64,000 nucleotides of DNA from Veillonella sp. DNF00869 (GCF_001553345.1 NZ_KQ960749.1:124001-188000); one strand, 5' to 3'; shown: positions 18,938 to 27,932, counted from the first letter of the stretch. The notes: generated from the sequence alone by a model not told the origin. Translations and numbers: made by a program.

Positions 18938-19156
18938 AGTATCACCTCCTCCTACAATAGGAAGAGATGAGCCCAACTCACGTTGTTGACCCTTCATATT
19001 TACATTATAGCATAATATATTCGTATTGTTTATGCGTTTTATTACCATAAAGCAAACTAAGCAAAGCACAAGTTTACAAATGATTCCCTTTAAGGAACGC
19101 CGTTACGAGTAGCAACCTTGTGGCGTTCCTTTACTATCTAAATAATACAAACGTAA

Positions 19157-19226
19157 GAAGACCGTAACATACCCCTGAACAAACATAACCACTGTATAGT
19201 TTGAGAAGGGGTGTGTTACGGTCTTC
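19157..19226 (-). terminator. Hairpin after ecfT (hairpin family member X)
   Basis: A 20-pair stem starting GAAGACCGTAACATACCCCT, with an inner CAAAC/GTTTG stem. It is downstream of the ecfT stop; T runs are short. A second hairpin, GGAACGCC/GGCGTTCC at 19093-19129, lies between it and toxin locus A. The rest of 19070-19312 shows only two imperfect copies of a TGCATAGC...AGTGAC-like segment (about 19260-19308). Confidence 0.75.
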
Positions 19227-19312
19227 CCTTTATCTTATTCAATTACGAACGCCACAGGATGCATAGCGGAACTAGTGACACCCCACAAGGTGTATAGCAT
19301 CACCAGTGACCC

Positions 19313-19984
19313 TTATAGTACGATGTAATGTATCACAGCATATGTGATGCCCAACATAACAAGAACCGCCACATAATCAATACCTTGCAAGCTAACTTTC
19401 CGCATAAATGTATGTTGCTGATTTCCAAAGCCTCGAAGTTCCAAGGACAATGCCATTGTCTCCGAACGACTCAATGATTTCAGCATCAACGGTTGAATGA
19501 CCGTCATGTAAGATTTTATCTTTGTCAGCCAATTCCCTTCTAACGACATACCTCGACAGGCCTGTGCTTCTTGCACCGCTTTACTTTCACGTAAAAAGTC
19601 AGGCACAAAGCGTAGGGCCGCTGTAAACATAAAGGCATACGCATAGGGGATGCGACATTGTTGTACAAGAGCCACTGTTAAATCTTGTGTTTTCGTTGTT
19701 ACAATAAGCATCATAAAGATAGTGGTCATCGTCAACATACGCAAAGCTGTTACAACCGCGGAGTCCACGGACCAGCTACCCAAGTACTGTACAATACCTA
19801 AGAACGCAGAAAACCCGATTAAGGCGAATAATGCTTTCCATTGACGCAACAAGATACCACCAATCAGCATTACCAGCAATTCTACTCCAAATAATGCTAA
19901 CAATAGTTCCGGAGTTTTCATAGCAATGGCTAAGATGGACACGAAGATTGTTGCCCAAATTTTTGTTAATGGTACAAATTTCAT
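19313..19984 (-). CDS. ecfT: ECF transporter T component
   Basis: 223 residues with about five membrane spans, the CbiQ/EcfT family. The two coupling helices carry the characteristic Ala-Arg-Gly-type motifs: QEAQACRGMSLEG and LSLELRGFGNQ, which contact the ATPases. It is the integral transmembrane coupling subunit of a vitamin/micronutrient importer. It is the last gene of the three-gene unit S-A fusion, A, T, 10 bp after the second ATPase. Substrate not evident. Confidence 0.9.
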   Translation of the reverse strand: MKFVPLTKIWATIFVSILAIAMKTPELLLALFGVELLVMLIGGILLRQWKALFALIGFSAFLGIVQYLGSWSVDSAVVTALRMLTMTTIFMMLIVTTKTQDLTVALVQQCRIPYAYAFMFTAALRFVPDFLRESKAVQEAQACRGMSLEGNWLTKIKSYMTVIQPLMLKSLSRSETMALSLELRGFGNQQHTFMRKVSLQGIDYVAVLVMLGITYAVIHYIVL

Positions 19985-19994
19985 CGGTCTCCTC

Positions 19995-20801
19995 CTATCC
20001 TTTCACATACTCTGCATAGCGCAGTTCAAACTCTTTCATCGATTTGCAATACCCTAAGTCTGGTACCGTTTCACTAAGCACCACACTCGGCGGTTTTGTC
20101 AAACCAAGTTCCAACAAGTCCTCACGGCTTGTAAATAATTCTTCCGGGGATCCATCGAAGGCTTTTGTGCCATATCCCATAATGATCACTCCTGTAGAAT
20201 ATTCTGCCATAATTTCCATATCATGGGTAATGAGTAATATGGTCAAACCTTGGGCTTGCAATTCTTGTAACAACACAAGTAAACCTTTTGTTTCTGTTCC
20301 ATCTTGTCCACTAGTAGGTTCGTCAAGAATCAACAGTTTAGACTGCATCGCTAACGCTGAGGCAATCGCTACTCGTTGCTTTTCCCCTCGGCGTAAGCCT
20401 AATGGATAGGATTCTGCTAAATGGGAAATACCTACTCGTTCTAGAGCATCTTGTACGATGCGGTCTACCGTTGCTTTGTCGTATCCCAATTGTTCAGGAC
20501 CAAATGCCACCTCTTCTGCCACAGTCTGGCGGAACATTTGACGATCTGGCTGTTGAAATACATAGCCAATAAAACGTCCTCTTTCAGAGGTAGGCATATT
20601 CGTAATATCTTGGCCGTCGTAAGAAATCTTACCTTCTACGGGTGTTTCCAAACCCACTAATAAACGAGTTACCGTTGTTTTACCACACCCATTACGGCCA
20701 CCTAATGTAATGAATTCTCCATCTCCTATGGTAAAAGTTACATCTTTCATAATATCTTGTCCCGGTACATAGGAAAAGCGCAAATTTTCAACTGTCAACA
20801 T
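19995..20801 (-). CDS. ecfA: ECF transporter ATPase component
   Basis: 268 residues, one ABC ATPase domain: Walker A GGRNGCGKTTVTR, Q-loop FQQPDRQMFRQTVAEEVAFGPE (typical EcfA/CbiO), signature LGLRRGEKQRVAIA (a divergent version of LSGGQ), Walker B LLILDEPTSGQD and switch His in ITHD. It pairs with the ATPase half of the neighbouring fusion protein to drive EcfT. Start ATG overlaps the end of the fusion gene by one intergenic nucleotide. Confidence 0.9.
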   Translation of the reverse strand: MLTVENLRFSYVPGQDIMKDVTFTIGDGEFITLGGRNGCGKTTVTRLLVGLETPVEGKISYDGQDITNMPTSERGRFIGYVFQQPDRQMFRQTVAEEVAFGPEQLGYDKATVDRIVQDALERVGISHLAESYPLGLRRGEKQRVAIASALAMQSKLLILDEPTSGQDGTETKGLLVLLQELQAQGLTILLITHDMEIMAEYSTGVIIMGYGTKAFDGSPEELFTSREDLLELGLTKPPSVVLSETVPDLGYCKSMKEFELRYAEYVKG

Positions 20802-20802
20802 A

Positions 20803-22269
20803 TTAGCGTTCTCCTTTCATAAGACTAGACTGCGCAGATGCTAAAGACAACCATGGTGTATCTAAATCAATCCCTTTTGCTGCTAAGGATTTATAGGTCA
20901 CAAATAAGGATGGCAATGCATCTACGTATGTGTTCGTATCATACATATAAGACAATACATCTTCTACAGAGCTGTCGATTTTTAGCTCCCCACCATCGAT
21001 TAATACCATACGATTTGCGTACGGTAAGACAGCGTGTAAATCGTGGTCAATAACCACAACGGTAATACCATGGTCACGATTCAAGGAACCTACTAAGCGA
21101 TATAATTCTTCTGTGCCTTCTGGATCTAAAGAGCTAGTCGGTTCATCTAACACTAAAATAGATGGGTTTACAGCTAACACAGAGGCAATGGCCAACCGCT
21201 GACGTTGCCCCCCAGACAAGCTGTACACATTGCGGTCTTCCAATCCAGTTAAGCCTACTTGTTCTAACACGATGGCTGTACGCTCTTGAATCGCCTCCGC
21301 TGTATAGCCACGATTTTCAAGGGCAAAGGCTACTTCCTCTGCCACTGTCATGGTCACTAGTTGTGTATCATAGTCAGCTAAGACGATACCGATATCATCT
21401 GCTACATCTGGAATTTCTAATTGCGTCACTGCTTTTCCATTGATGAATACCATGCCTTCCATGGTACCCCCATAGAACTTTGGCACAGCTCCCGCCATAG
21501 CCATACAGATGGTAGATTTACCACAGCCTGCTGGTCCTGTAATGACAAGGAAATCTCCTTCATGTACCACTAAGTTAATGTCTTTCACAGCATACTGGCT
21601 TTGATTCCCATAGCGATAACTCATATGCTCGATAACAATCGGTGCTTTCACAGACGGTACAATATGTAAATCACTGTGATCACTGCTGTCCGTCAATTCT
21701 TGTCCTTTCACAGTTTGACGAGCCAATAATTTTTGCGCTGGAATGTACAAGAATGGTGCCACTACCGCATTACAAAGGGATACCATCAACACCAATGGCC
21801 ACATAGCATTCCAATACACATTGCTAGGCAATCCTAACACGAGATATAAGCAAGTAATAAAAGCTCCACCAGATGCTACAGTACTGATGAAAGCACTTAA
21901 AATCGGCATTACATTTAGCCTACCAATTTTCAGATTAGAAATATAATGCACTAACACGGCACAAGTGAAAGCCCCCAAAGGCTCACTAATCAGGTTACCA
22001 TATGGCAATGCCGATTTTGACGTGAATACATTAATCAAGGCCGCTACCAAACCAATACCTAAACTTTGTCTAAGGGTTGGACGCGTTAAGTTGATAGCTA
22101 CGCAATAAGTAGCTATAGTCCAGTTCGGTGTGACCCCTGCCACACTTGGGGATACAGCATGTAAAATCGTTCCCAAAGCTAGCATGATGGTACTCACCGT
22201 TATCCAACGAAACTGACCACCTTGTACATGCGTGTAAGTCAGTTTCGACACATCTTTGATTTCTTTCAT
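20803..22269 (-). CDS. Fusion of ECF substrate-binding S component and ATPase
   Basis: About 488 residues. Residues ~20-190 are five to six membrane spans (for example ITVSTIMLALGTILHAVSPS and LGAFTCAVLVHYISN), an ECF S-component-like domain that resembles the tryptophan-transporter type, though I cannot fix the substrate. After a linker (~190-210), residues ~215-470 are an ABC ATPase: Walker A TGPAGCGKSTICM, signature YSLSGGQRQRLAIAS, Walker B ILVLDEPTSSLD, His in VIDHD. GGGAGGAACGT precedes the ATG at 22269; the open frame to 22323 is not used. No riboswitch was recognised in the short leader. Confidence 0.85.
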   Translation of the reverse strand: MKEIKDVSKLTYTHVQGGQFRWITVSTIMLALGTILHAVSPSVAGVTPNWTIATYCVAINLTRPTLRQSLGIGLVAALINVFTSKSALPYGNLISEPLGAFTCAVLVHYISNLKIGRLNVMPILSAFISTVASGGAFITCLYLVLGLPSNVYWNAMWPLVLMVSLCNAVVAPFLYIPAQKLLARQTVKGQELTDSSDHSDLHIVPSVKAPIVIEHMSYRYGNQSQYAVKDINLVVHEGDFLVITGPAGCGKSTICMAMAGAVPKFYGGTMEGMVFINGKAVTQLEIPDVADDIGIVLADYDTQLVTMTVAEEVAFALENRGYTAEAIQERTAIVLEQVGLTGLEDRNVYSLSGGQRQRLAIASVLAVNPSILVLDEPTSSLDPEGTEELYRLVGSLNRDHGITVVVIDHDLHAVLPYANRMVLIDGGELKIDSSVEDVLSYMYDTNTYVDALPSLFVTYKSLAAKGIDLDTPWLSLASAQSSLMKGER

Positions 22270-22373
22270 ACGTTCCTCCCTATCATCTTCTATATCACTT
22301 GTATCGTATATTCTAAAATACAATTATACTATTTTTTTACAATTCATGCTATCACTAGGATAATATTTATATC

Positions 22374-22417
22374 AAAAAAAGACCACAACACTTTCACAAG
22401 GAAATGTTGTGGTCTTT
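22374..22417 (-). terminator. Terminator after the nikE-like gene
   Basis: A 13-bp perfect stem AAAGACCACAACA/TGTTGTGGTCTTT with a 14-nt loop and a T run on the minus strand. Confidence 0.9.
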
Positions 22418-22440
22418 GCTACTGTATAAACGATAGCCAT

Positions 22441-23190
22441 TTACCCACGGCTAGCTGCCAATAATTGTTTTGTATACGGATGCGTTGCCAATCCCAAATC
22501 TTTTGATGCCAAGGTTTCTACAATCGTACCCTCTTTCATCACAATAATACGATCGGTGAGAGTTTGCAAAACGCCTAGGTCATGGCTGACGAACACATAG
22601 GTAAACGGTTGCTCTTCGTAAACGTTTTGAATCAGTTCGATAACCCGCGCTTGATTGCACACATCGAGGGCACTCGTCGGCTCATCAAATAAGACAAGCT
22701 CAGCCCCGACTGCCATCATGCGGGCTAAAACCAATCGCTGTAACTGGCCTCCGCTCAATTCATGGCGGTATTTCTTCCACACCGATGTATCCAATCCCAC
22801 CTTTGAAAGCCACCATTCACAGCGCTCTTTCGCCTCTTGTTTTGTGCCTATCCCAAAATTCACGCAAGGCTCTAGCATAAATTCACCTACTGCCATGCGA
22901 GGGCTAATGCTGTGAAAGGAGTTTTGGAACATCACTTGCAAGGAACGATAGAGCTCTCTCTCATTTCCTTTCCATTGGGAAACAGATTTTCCAAACAAAG
23001 AAAGGTTCCCTGAAGTTGGCTCTTCTTGCAAGGATAGCAATCGCAATAAGGTACTTTTACCAGATCCACTGCCACCTGCAATTCCGATGCGCTCTCGTTC
23101 TTGCACGGACAAACTCACATCTTGCAGTGCTGTCACCGTTTCCCCTTTGCGGGTATATAGTTTGCTGACGCCCTGAACTTCTAGTATCAT
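22441..23190 (-). CDS. Nickel/peptide-type ABC importer ATPase (NikE/DppF-like)
   Basis: 249 residues: Walker A AGGSGSGKSTLLR, Q-loop MFQNSFHSISPRM, signature HELSGGQLQRLVLARMM, Walker B LVLFDEPTSALD, switch FVSHD. It lacks the long C-terminal oligopeptide-binding extension of DppF/OppF, like NikE. The start overlaps the end of the partner ATPase gene by 4 bp. Last gene of the four-gene permease/ATPase operon, inner-membrane cytosolic face. The gene set suggests nickel, metallophore or dipeptide import. Confidence 0.87.
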   Translation of the reverse strand: MILEVQGVSKLYTRKGETVTALQDVSLSVQERERIGIAGGSGSGKSTLLRLLSLQEEPTSGNLSLFGKSVSQWKGNERELYRSLQVMFQNSFHSISPRMAVGEFMLEPCVNFGIGTKQEAKERCEWWLSKVGLDTSVWKKYRHELSGGQLQRLVLARMMAVGAELVLFDEPTSALDVCNQARVIELIQNVYEEQPFTYVFVSHDLGVLQTLTDRIIVMKEGTIVETLASKDLGLATHPYTKQLLAASRG

Positions 23191-23957
23191 ACTTTCACCT
23201 CCTGCAAGGACTGTAAAAGTAGTTTCGTATATTCATGTTGCGGATTCGATAAAACCTCTTCGGTCTTACCGATTTCAACTAACACACCTTCATGCATAAT
23301 ACCTACGCGATCCGCCAATCTACGGGCGATCTGAATATTGTGTGTGATAAACAGCAACGTATTCTGCAACCGCTGTTGCACCTCTTCTAGGACTTTCACA
23401 ATATCCTGTTGCACCAATACATCAAGAGCACTAGTCGGTTCATCTGCAATAAGTAGTTGTGGATGTATGAGTAAACTCATAACGATGGCCACACGCTGTT
23501 GCATGCCCCCACTCAGTTGAAATGGATAGGACTCAAGCAATGCCTTTCCTCGTGGTAAGGAAACAGCCTCTAGCAGGTTCAAAATATCACCTTCATCGTA
23601 GGCCTTTCCATGGGAGGCTAAGATTACTTTCATCTGCTCCCCAATGCGTTTGAATGGGTTTAAATAATTACCTGGATTTTGGTAAATCATGGCTATATGT
23701 ACACCACGTACACCTTGCCATTCCTTAGGTCCATAAGTGAGCAAATTATCTCCCCCATAGTGGATGGCTCCCGTTAGGTCTGCCTGTTCTAACAAACCTA
23801 AGAGAGCTTTCGCTACAGTAGATTTTCCGGACCCACTTTCACCAATGATGGCAAAGGTTTCATTCTGTTTTAACGTGAAAGATACCTCTTTCACGACCTT
23901 TACTCCATCGTAAGAGACGGATAAATTGTCTACGCTTACTAAATCTGTATTAGTCAA
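23187..23957 (-). CDS. Nickel/peptide-type ABC importer ATPase (NikD/DppD-like)
   Basis: 256 residues: Walker A IGESGSGKSTVAK, Q-loop IYQNPGNYLNPF, signature FQLSGGMQQRVAIVMS, Walker B LLIADEPTSALDVLVQ, switch ITHN. The start codon appears to be TTG at 23957, 8 nt after AAAGGA; no ATG is available nearby. It partners with the next gene as the heterodimeric motor of the importer. A 55-bp gap separates it from the NikC-like permease gene. Confidence 0.87.
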   Translation of the reverse strand: MTNTDLVSVDNLSVSYDGVKVVKEVSFTLKQNETFAIIGESGSGKSTVAKALLGLLEQADLTGAIHYGGDNLLTYGPKEWQGVRGVHIAMIYQNPGNYLNPFKRIGEQMKVILASHGKAYDEGDILNLLEAVSLPRGKALLESYPFQLSGGMQQRVAIVMSLLIHPQLLIADEPTSALDVLVQQDIVKVLEEVQQRLQNTLLFITHNIQIARRLADRVGIMHEGVLVEIGKTEEVLSNPQHEYTKLLLQSLQEVKV

Positions 23958-24012
23958 TGGTACTATCCTTTGTCATTACATAAGAATCAAATTGGGGCTA
24001 ATATTTCGCCCT

Positions 24013-24822
24013 TTACACATGCCTACCATCTTGTAAGGCATCACTAATGTAATTTAATAACACAACAGTGATAAAAATTGCTAACCCTGGATAGATCAAC
24101 AGCCAAGGCGCTGTTTGCAAGAAATCTCGAGCATTCAGCAAGATAGCACCCCATTCTGGTGTAGGCGGTTGTACACCAATGCCGATCAGGGAAAAGCTTG
24201 CCACCGTAATAATCGTGTCCCCCATATGTTGAATGATGACCAACAATAGAGTCCCTCGAAGATTGGGAATCATGTAGCGACGGATAATGCGCCACAAGGA
24301 AGCTCCAGACATACGTGCTACAACCACATATTGTGCTTGTTTTTCCAAATTCACCAAGTTCCGCGTAATCTTTGCGTATTCTGCCCAACGAGTTAGGCAC
24401 AGTGAAATGATAATATTTTCCACAGACGGCCCCAATATACCGATGCAGGCAATGGCCACAATCATGCTGGGGAACCCTAGTATCATATCGATGCAACGAG
24501 ATCCCAATTCATCAATATACCAAGGACTCATACTTAGCAAACCACCGATACAAATGCCAATGATACTGCTAATGGCAATGATGGATATGGCTATGAACAA
24601 CGAATCTTGTCCGCCCCATAATATTCGTGAAAGTACATCACGCCCCAATTGGTCCGTGCCTAATAAATGCATTGCACTTACATCTTGTAATCGAGCCCCT
24701 AAATTTGTTTCATTAGGGTCAAAGGGAGCTAACTGAGAACCAAATAGAAAGAGTCCCATCCAAAGTATAGTCAGTAAAATGGCCCCTAAGAGTAGCTTAT
24801 CTTGTTTCCATAAACGAATCAT
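24013..24822 (-). CDS. Nickel/peptide-type ABC importer permease (NikC/DppC-like)
   Basis: 269 residues, about six membrane spans. N-terminal KLLLGAILLTILWMGLFLFG precedes the family segment FDPNETNLGARLQ...HLLGTDQLGRDVLSRILWGG. The ATPase-contact EAA loop is RMSGASLWRIIRRYMIPN. Starts 4 bp inside the end of the NikB-like gene (ATGA overlap). Inner-membrane pore half. Confidence 0.88.
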   Translation of the reverse strand: MIRLWKQDKLLLGAILLTILWMGLFLFGSQLAPFDPNETNLGARLQDVSAMHLLGTDQLGRDVLSRILWGGQDSLFIAISIIAISSIIGICIGGLLSMSPWYIDELGSRCIDMILGFPSMIVAIACIGILGPSVENIIISLCLTRWAEYAKITRNLVNLEKQAQYVVVARMSGASLWRIIRRYMIPNLRGTLLLVIIQHMGDTIITVASFSLIGIGVQPPTPEWGAILLNARDFLQTAPWLLIYPGLAIFITVVLLNYISDALQDGRHV

Positions 24823-25757
24823 GGGCGCCCTCCATATCTTCTTTCAGGATGAAGTAAGTACATCCATATATCCACTGATGTATTGACCACCACATAGACT
24901 AGAGAAATCCATACGATATAACTTTGAATCACAATATAATCACGACTAATAATACCATGCACCATGAGTTGGCCCATCCCTTTGACAGAAAATACCGTTT
25001 CAATCACTGCAGAACCGCCCAACATAGCGCCGGTCGTAATCCCTAACATGGATAACAGCACAAGGCGCACTTGAGGAATGATGTAATCACGATAGATATA
25101 TGCAGTACGTATACCCATCGTTTTTGCTCCTATCACCGGCAACGATGCATACGCTTGCACCACTGCATTGCGAACGCGACGAATGTATAAGCCACAAAAC
25201 CAAATCGCCAAGGTAATACTCGGCAACACGTAAGCACTTAACCCCTTCGTATTTGTCACAGAGAAAATAGGAATCTTCACAGCTAGCGCATATAATAACA
25301 ACAATCCTACCCAAAATGCTGGTACTGCCAATGCTAGAAAAGATACTATACGCACCACATAGTCGACCCAAGTATCTTTATAATGCGCTGCCAGTCCTCC
25401 TAACCCTATCGATAGGATACTGCCTAAACCAATGGAAACCGCCACCAAGGATAAGGTCCTTGGCAAAGCACTTTGCAACAAATCTACAACGGGTACATTC
25501 AGGAAGATAGACTGCCCAAAATCTCCATGTAACATTTGCCACAACCAACGACCATATTGTATATACCAAGGATCATTAAGGCCTAACTCTTGTCGAATTT
25601 GTTCCACTATAGTGGGATCTGGTGTCATACCTTGCAGATAAAACCGTGCCGATACGGGATCTACAGAAGACATTTGCATTAAGAGAAACGTTCCCAATGT
25701 GACTGCCAATAATACACCCACCATAGATGCCAATTTATATAATAATACCCGTACCAT
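24819..25757 (-). CDS. Nickel/peptide-type ABC importer permease (NikB/DppB-like)
   Basis: 312 residues, about six membrane spans, with the N-terminal family signature LLAVTLGTFLLMQMSSVDPV and a periplasmic loop QIRQELGLNDPWYIQYGRWL. EAA-like loop GAKTMGIRTAYIYRDYIIPQ. GAAAGGTGGATTGAT precedes the ATG. First gene of the operon, transcribed away from the binding-protein gene; the 232-bp divergent region between them contains a Fur-like box near the binding-protein promoter. Confidence 0.88.
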   Translation of the reverse strand: MVRVLLYKLASMVGVLLAVTLGTFLLMQMSSVDPVSARFYLQGMTPDPTIVEQIRQELGLNDPWYIQYGRWLWQMLHGDFGQSIFLNVPVVDLLQSALPRTLSLVAVSIGLGSILSIGLGGLAAHYKDTWVDYVVRIVSFLALAVPAFWVGLLLLYALAVKIPIFSVTNTKGLSAYVLPSITLAIWFCGLYIRRVRNAVVQAYASLPVIGAKTMGIRTAYIYRDYIIPQVRLVLLSMLGITTGAMLGGSAVIETVFSVKGMGQLMVHGIISRDYIVIQSYIVWISLVYVVVNTSVDIWMYLLHPERRYGGRP

Positions 25758-25916
25758 ATCAATCCACCTTTCTTATATACATTCTCTATTAAAGTATATA
25801 GGATAGAGCCTCTCTTTGTAAATATAACAATTTAATTTTATGCCCTACATATGATTAAATATAGAATTGCAAAAGCATTTAGTAAATTATATACTCCCAA
25901 TATGCATCAATTTTTA

Positions 25917-25931
25917 TGAGAATCATTGTCT
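25917..25931 (+). promoter_or_regulatory. Fur-like 7-1-7 box over the -35 of the binding-protein promoter
   Basis: TGAGAATCATTGTCT matches 12 of 15 positions of the 7-1-7 Fur consensus TGATAATNATTATCA. Its right end overlaps a -35 hexamer TTGTCT (25926-25931) that is 17 bp from TATACT (25949-25954). Metal-dependent repression of the importer is the natural reading. The remaining divergent region (25758-25916) is AT-rich without other clear signals. Confidence 0.6.
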
Positions 25932-25989
25932 TTTATCTAGGAATACAGTATACTATAATTATTCTTTAGTTTTTTTATAAGGAGGATAT

Positions 25990-27507
25990 ATGAAAAAATG
26001 GGTTGCACTAGCAATGACGCTGTTTGTTGCTATCGGTTTAATTGCTGGCTGTGGTTCTGATGAATCAAGCAAAAATGGCAAGCATTTAAATCTTGGTTTA
26101 TATTGGTTTGGTGAAACATTGAACCCTACACATGAATGGGATGCGTGGACATTAACACGAATCGGTGCGGGTGAAACGTTGGCAACGGTAAGTTCAGATA
26201 TGAAATTTGAACCTCAGTTAGCCGATTCCTGGGAAGTGGTAGATCCTTTAACATGGAAATTCCATATTCGCGAAAACGTAAAATTCCATAATGGTTCTAT
26301 GATGACACCTACGGCGGTAAAAGCATCTATTGAACGTACAATCGCCGAGAGCAAGCGTTCCAAAGAAGCTATAAAGATAGCCTCTATTACAGTGGATGGT
26401 CAAAATCTAATTATTAAAACAACAGAACCAAATGTTGATTTACTAGCTAGTTTAACTGAGCCTGCTTTTGTCATCGTAGATGTACAAGGTACAACAGATA
26501 TGGATAATACGCCAATTTTGACTGGTCCTTACAAAATTGTAAAACATACAAAAAAAGAAGAAATTCAGTTGGCGCAGTTCAAAGAATACTGGGGTGGAAC
26601 ACCTGCTTTAGATTCTTTAACAGTTAAAGATCTAGAAGATAATAATAAACGTGCTATGGCTCTACAGTCTAAAGATGTAGATATGATTCAAAAGGTAGAT
26701 AGTGCTAATCGAAGTTTATTTGAAAAGGGGGATTATAACATCATTGAGTCCGCAGGGGTTCGCACATATATGCTACAGTTGAATGTCCGAGAAGGCAATG
26801 TATTATCAAATCCAACCGTACGAGCAGCTATCGCAAATATGATCGATTATGATGCATTAGCAAAAGTAATCGGTAATGGTGCCGTTACTGGAGGTGCCCC
26901 ATTCCCTCCAACAGCCAACCTAGGCTTTGACGAGCTAAAAAATAAACAACATAAAGATTTAGCTAAAGCAGATGAATTACTAAAACAAGCTGGTTACACA
27001 AAACAAGGTGATACCTACATGAAAGATGGCAAACCATTACACTTAGTGTTAGCTCTTTTTGGTAAAGATAGTAGCGTTTACGAAAAACTTCAAGATGATT
27101 TAAAACGAGCTGGTGTTGAAGTCGAATTAAAACGTGTACAAGGTCCTGATGAATTACTAACTTTAGCTCCTAATGGTTTTGATATGGGAGAAACAAACTG
27201 GGTAACAATGTCCACAAATGATCCATATTGGTTCCTTAGCCTAGCTTTCAAAAGTGGTGCCAAATCCAATCGTGGCGACTATTCGAATCCGAAGGTTGAT
27301 GAGTTAATTAATAAAATGACAACCACATTTAACGAAGAAGAACGCACAGCGATTGTCAAGGATATTCAAAATGTGTTGCTTGAAGATAGCGCTGGTTATT
27401 TCTTATACTATCCAAGTGCCAATGTAGTAACAACAAAACGAGTAAAAAATGTGAAAGTATTCCCTATTGACTACTATGTGATTACAAAAGACACCACTGT
27501 AGAATAA
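25990..27507 (+). CDS. Extracellular solute-binding protein family 5 lipoprotein (NikA-like)
   Basis: 505 residues. Signal peptide with lipobox LIAGC (Cys21). The mature part has the family 5 pattern: LADSWEVVDPLTWKFHIRENVKFHNGSMMTPTAVKAS, TGPYKIV, AIANMIDYDALA, and C-terminal DPYWFLSLAF. It delivers nickel, a metallophore complex or peptides to the NikBCDE-like permease encoded on the other strand. AAGGAGGATAT precedes the ATG. The final 35 residues are duplicated, tail to tail, as a remnant at 27702-27817. Metal specificity is suggested by the Fur-like box and NikDE-sized ATPases, not proven. Confidence 0.86.
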   Translation: MKKWVALAMTLFVAIGLIAGCGSDESSKNGKHLNLGLYWFGETLNPTHEWDAWTLTRIGAGETLATVSSDMKFEPQLADSWEVVDPLTWKFHIRENVKFHNGSMMTPTAVKASIERTIAESKRSKEAIKIASITVDGQNLIIKTTEPNVDLLASLTEPAFVIVDVQGTTDMDNTPILTGPYKIVKHTKKEEIQLAQFKEYWGGTPALDSLTVKDLEDNNKRAMALQSKDVDMIQKVDSANRSLFEKGDYNIIESAGVRTYMLQLNVREGNVLSNPTVRAAIANMIDYDALAKVIGNGAVTGGAPFPPTANLGFDELKNKQHKDLAKADELLKQAGYTKQGDTYMKDGKPLHLVLALFGKDSSVYEKLQDDLKRAGVEVELKRVQGPDELLTLAPNGFDMGETNWVTMSTNDPYWFLSLAFKSGAKSNRGDYSNPKVDELINKMTTTFNEEERTAIVKDIQNVLLEDSAGYFLYYPSANVVTTKRVKNVKVFPIDYYVITKDTTVE

Positions 27508-27569
27508 AGGTATACTATGTTCAGTTTCTTGCATATAAGAGCTGTCTAAAATGTAACTATAAAAAATAA

Positions 27570-27643
27570 AAAGAAACATAAGTGAGATGCATGATATATA
27601 ACTGATTTCAGGTATAACAAAGTAGCCTCACTTATGTTTCTTT
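27570..27643 (+). terminator. Terminator of the binding-protein gene
   Basis: A 17-bp stem AAAGAAACATAAGTGAG/CTCACTTATGTTTCTTT with a 40-nt loop, followed by TTTTTTT on the plus strand; 60 bp after the stop codon. Confidence 0.85.
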
Positions 27644-27701
27644 TTTTATAGTTTTACGTTTCTCATCAAAAGGACATCATGAATAAAATTTGCTAAGATA
27701 T

Positions 27702-27817
27702 TTAGTCAACAGTAATATCCTTCGTCATTAAATAGTAATCGATTGGGAATGCTTGTGCATTGTGAACACGTTTGCTTGTTACCACAGAGGATACTGGGTA
27801 GTACAAGAAGTAGAACG
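27702..27817 (-). pseudogene. C-terminal remnant of a second solute-binding-protein gene
   Basis: On the minus strand this reads FYFLYYPVSSVVTSKRVHNA then QAFPIDYYLMTKDITVD and a stop. It aligns without gaps to the end of the intact binding protein at 25990-27507 (YFLYYPSANVVTTKRVKNVK, then VFPIDYYVITKDTTVE). Upstream of the match the frame runs directly into the purB terminator stem, so the rest of the gene is missing. Its protein-level divergence shows it is a paralogue, not a fresh copy. It lies tail to tail with the intact gene. Confidence 0.85.
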
Positions 27818-27819
27818 TA

Positions 27820-27849
27820 AAAAAAGGACGGCAGCCACCGTCCTTTTTT
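27820..27849 (-). terminator. purB terminator
   Basis: A 12-bp stem AAAAAAGGACGG/CCGTCCTTTTTT with a 6-nt loop; T run on the minus strand, 84 bp after the purB stop. Confidence 0.92.
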
Positions 27850-27932
27850 GTTTGACAACATGTTGAAGTCAATGCCTAGTTTTACTATCCTAATTATATA
27901 CCATTCACGTTTAAAATACATGCTATCCCTTA

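Noticed and set aside
24044..24496. Open minus-strand frame of 150 codons within the NikC-like gene
   Set aside because: Same strand but shifted frame of a clear permease; no start signal of its own.
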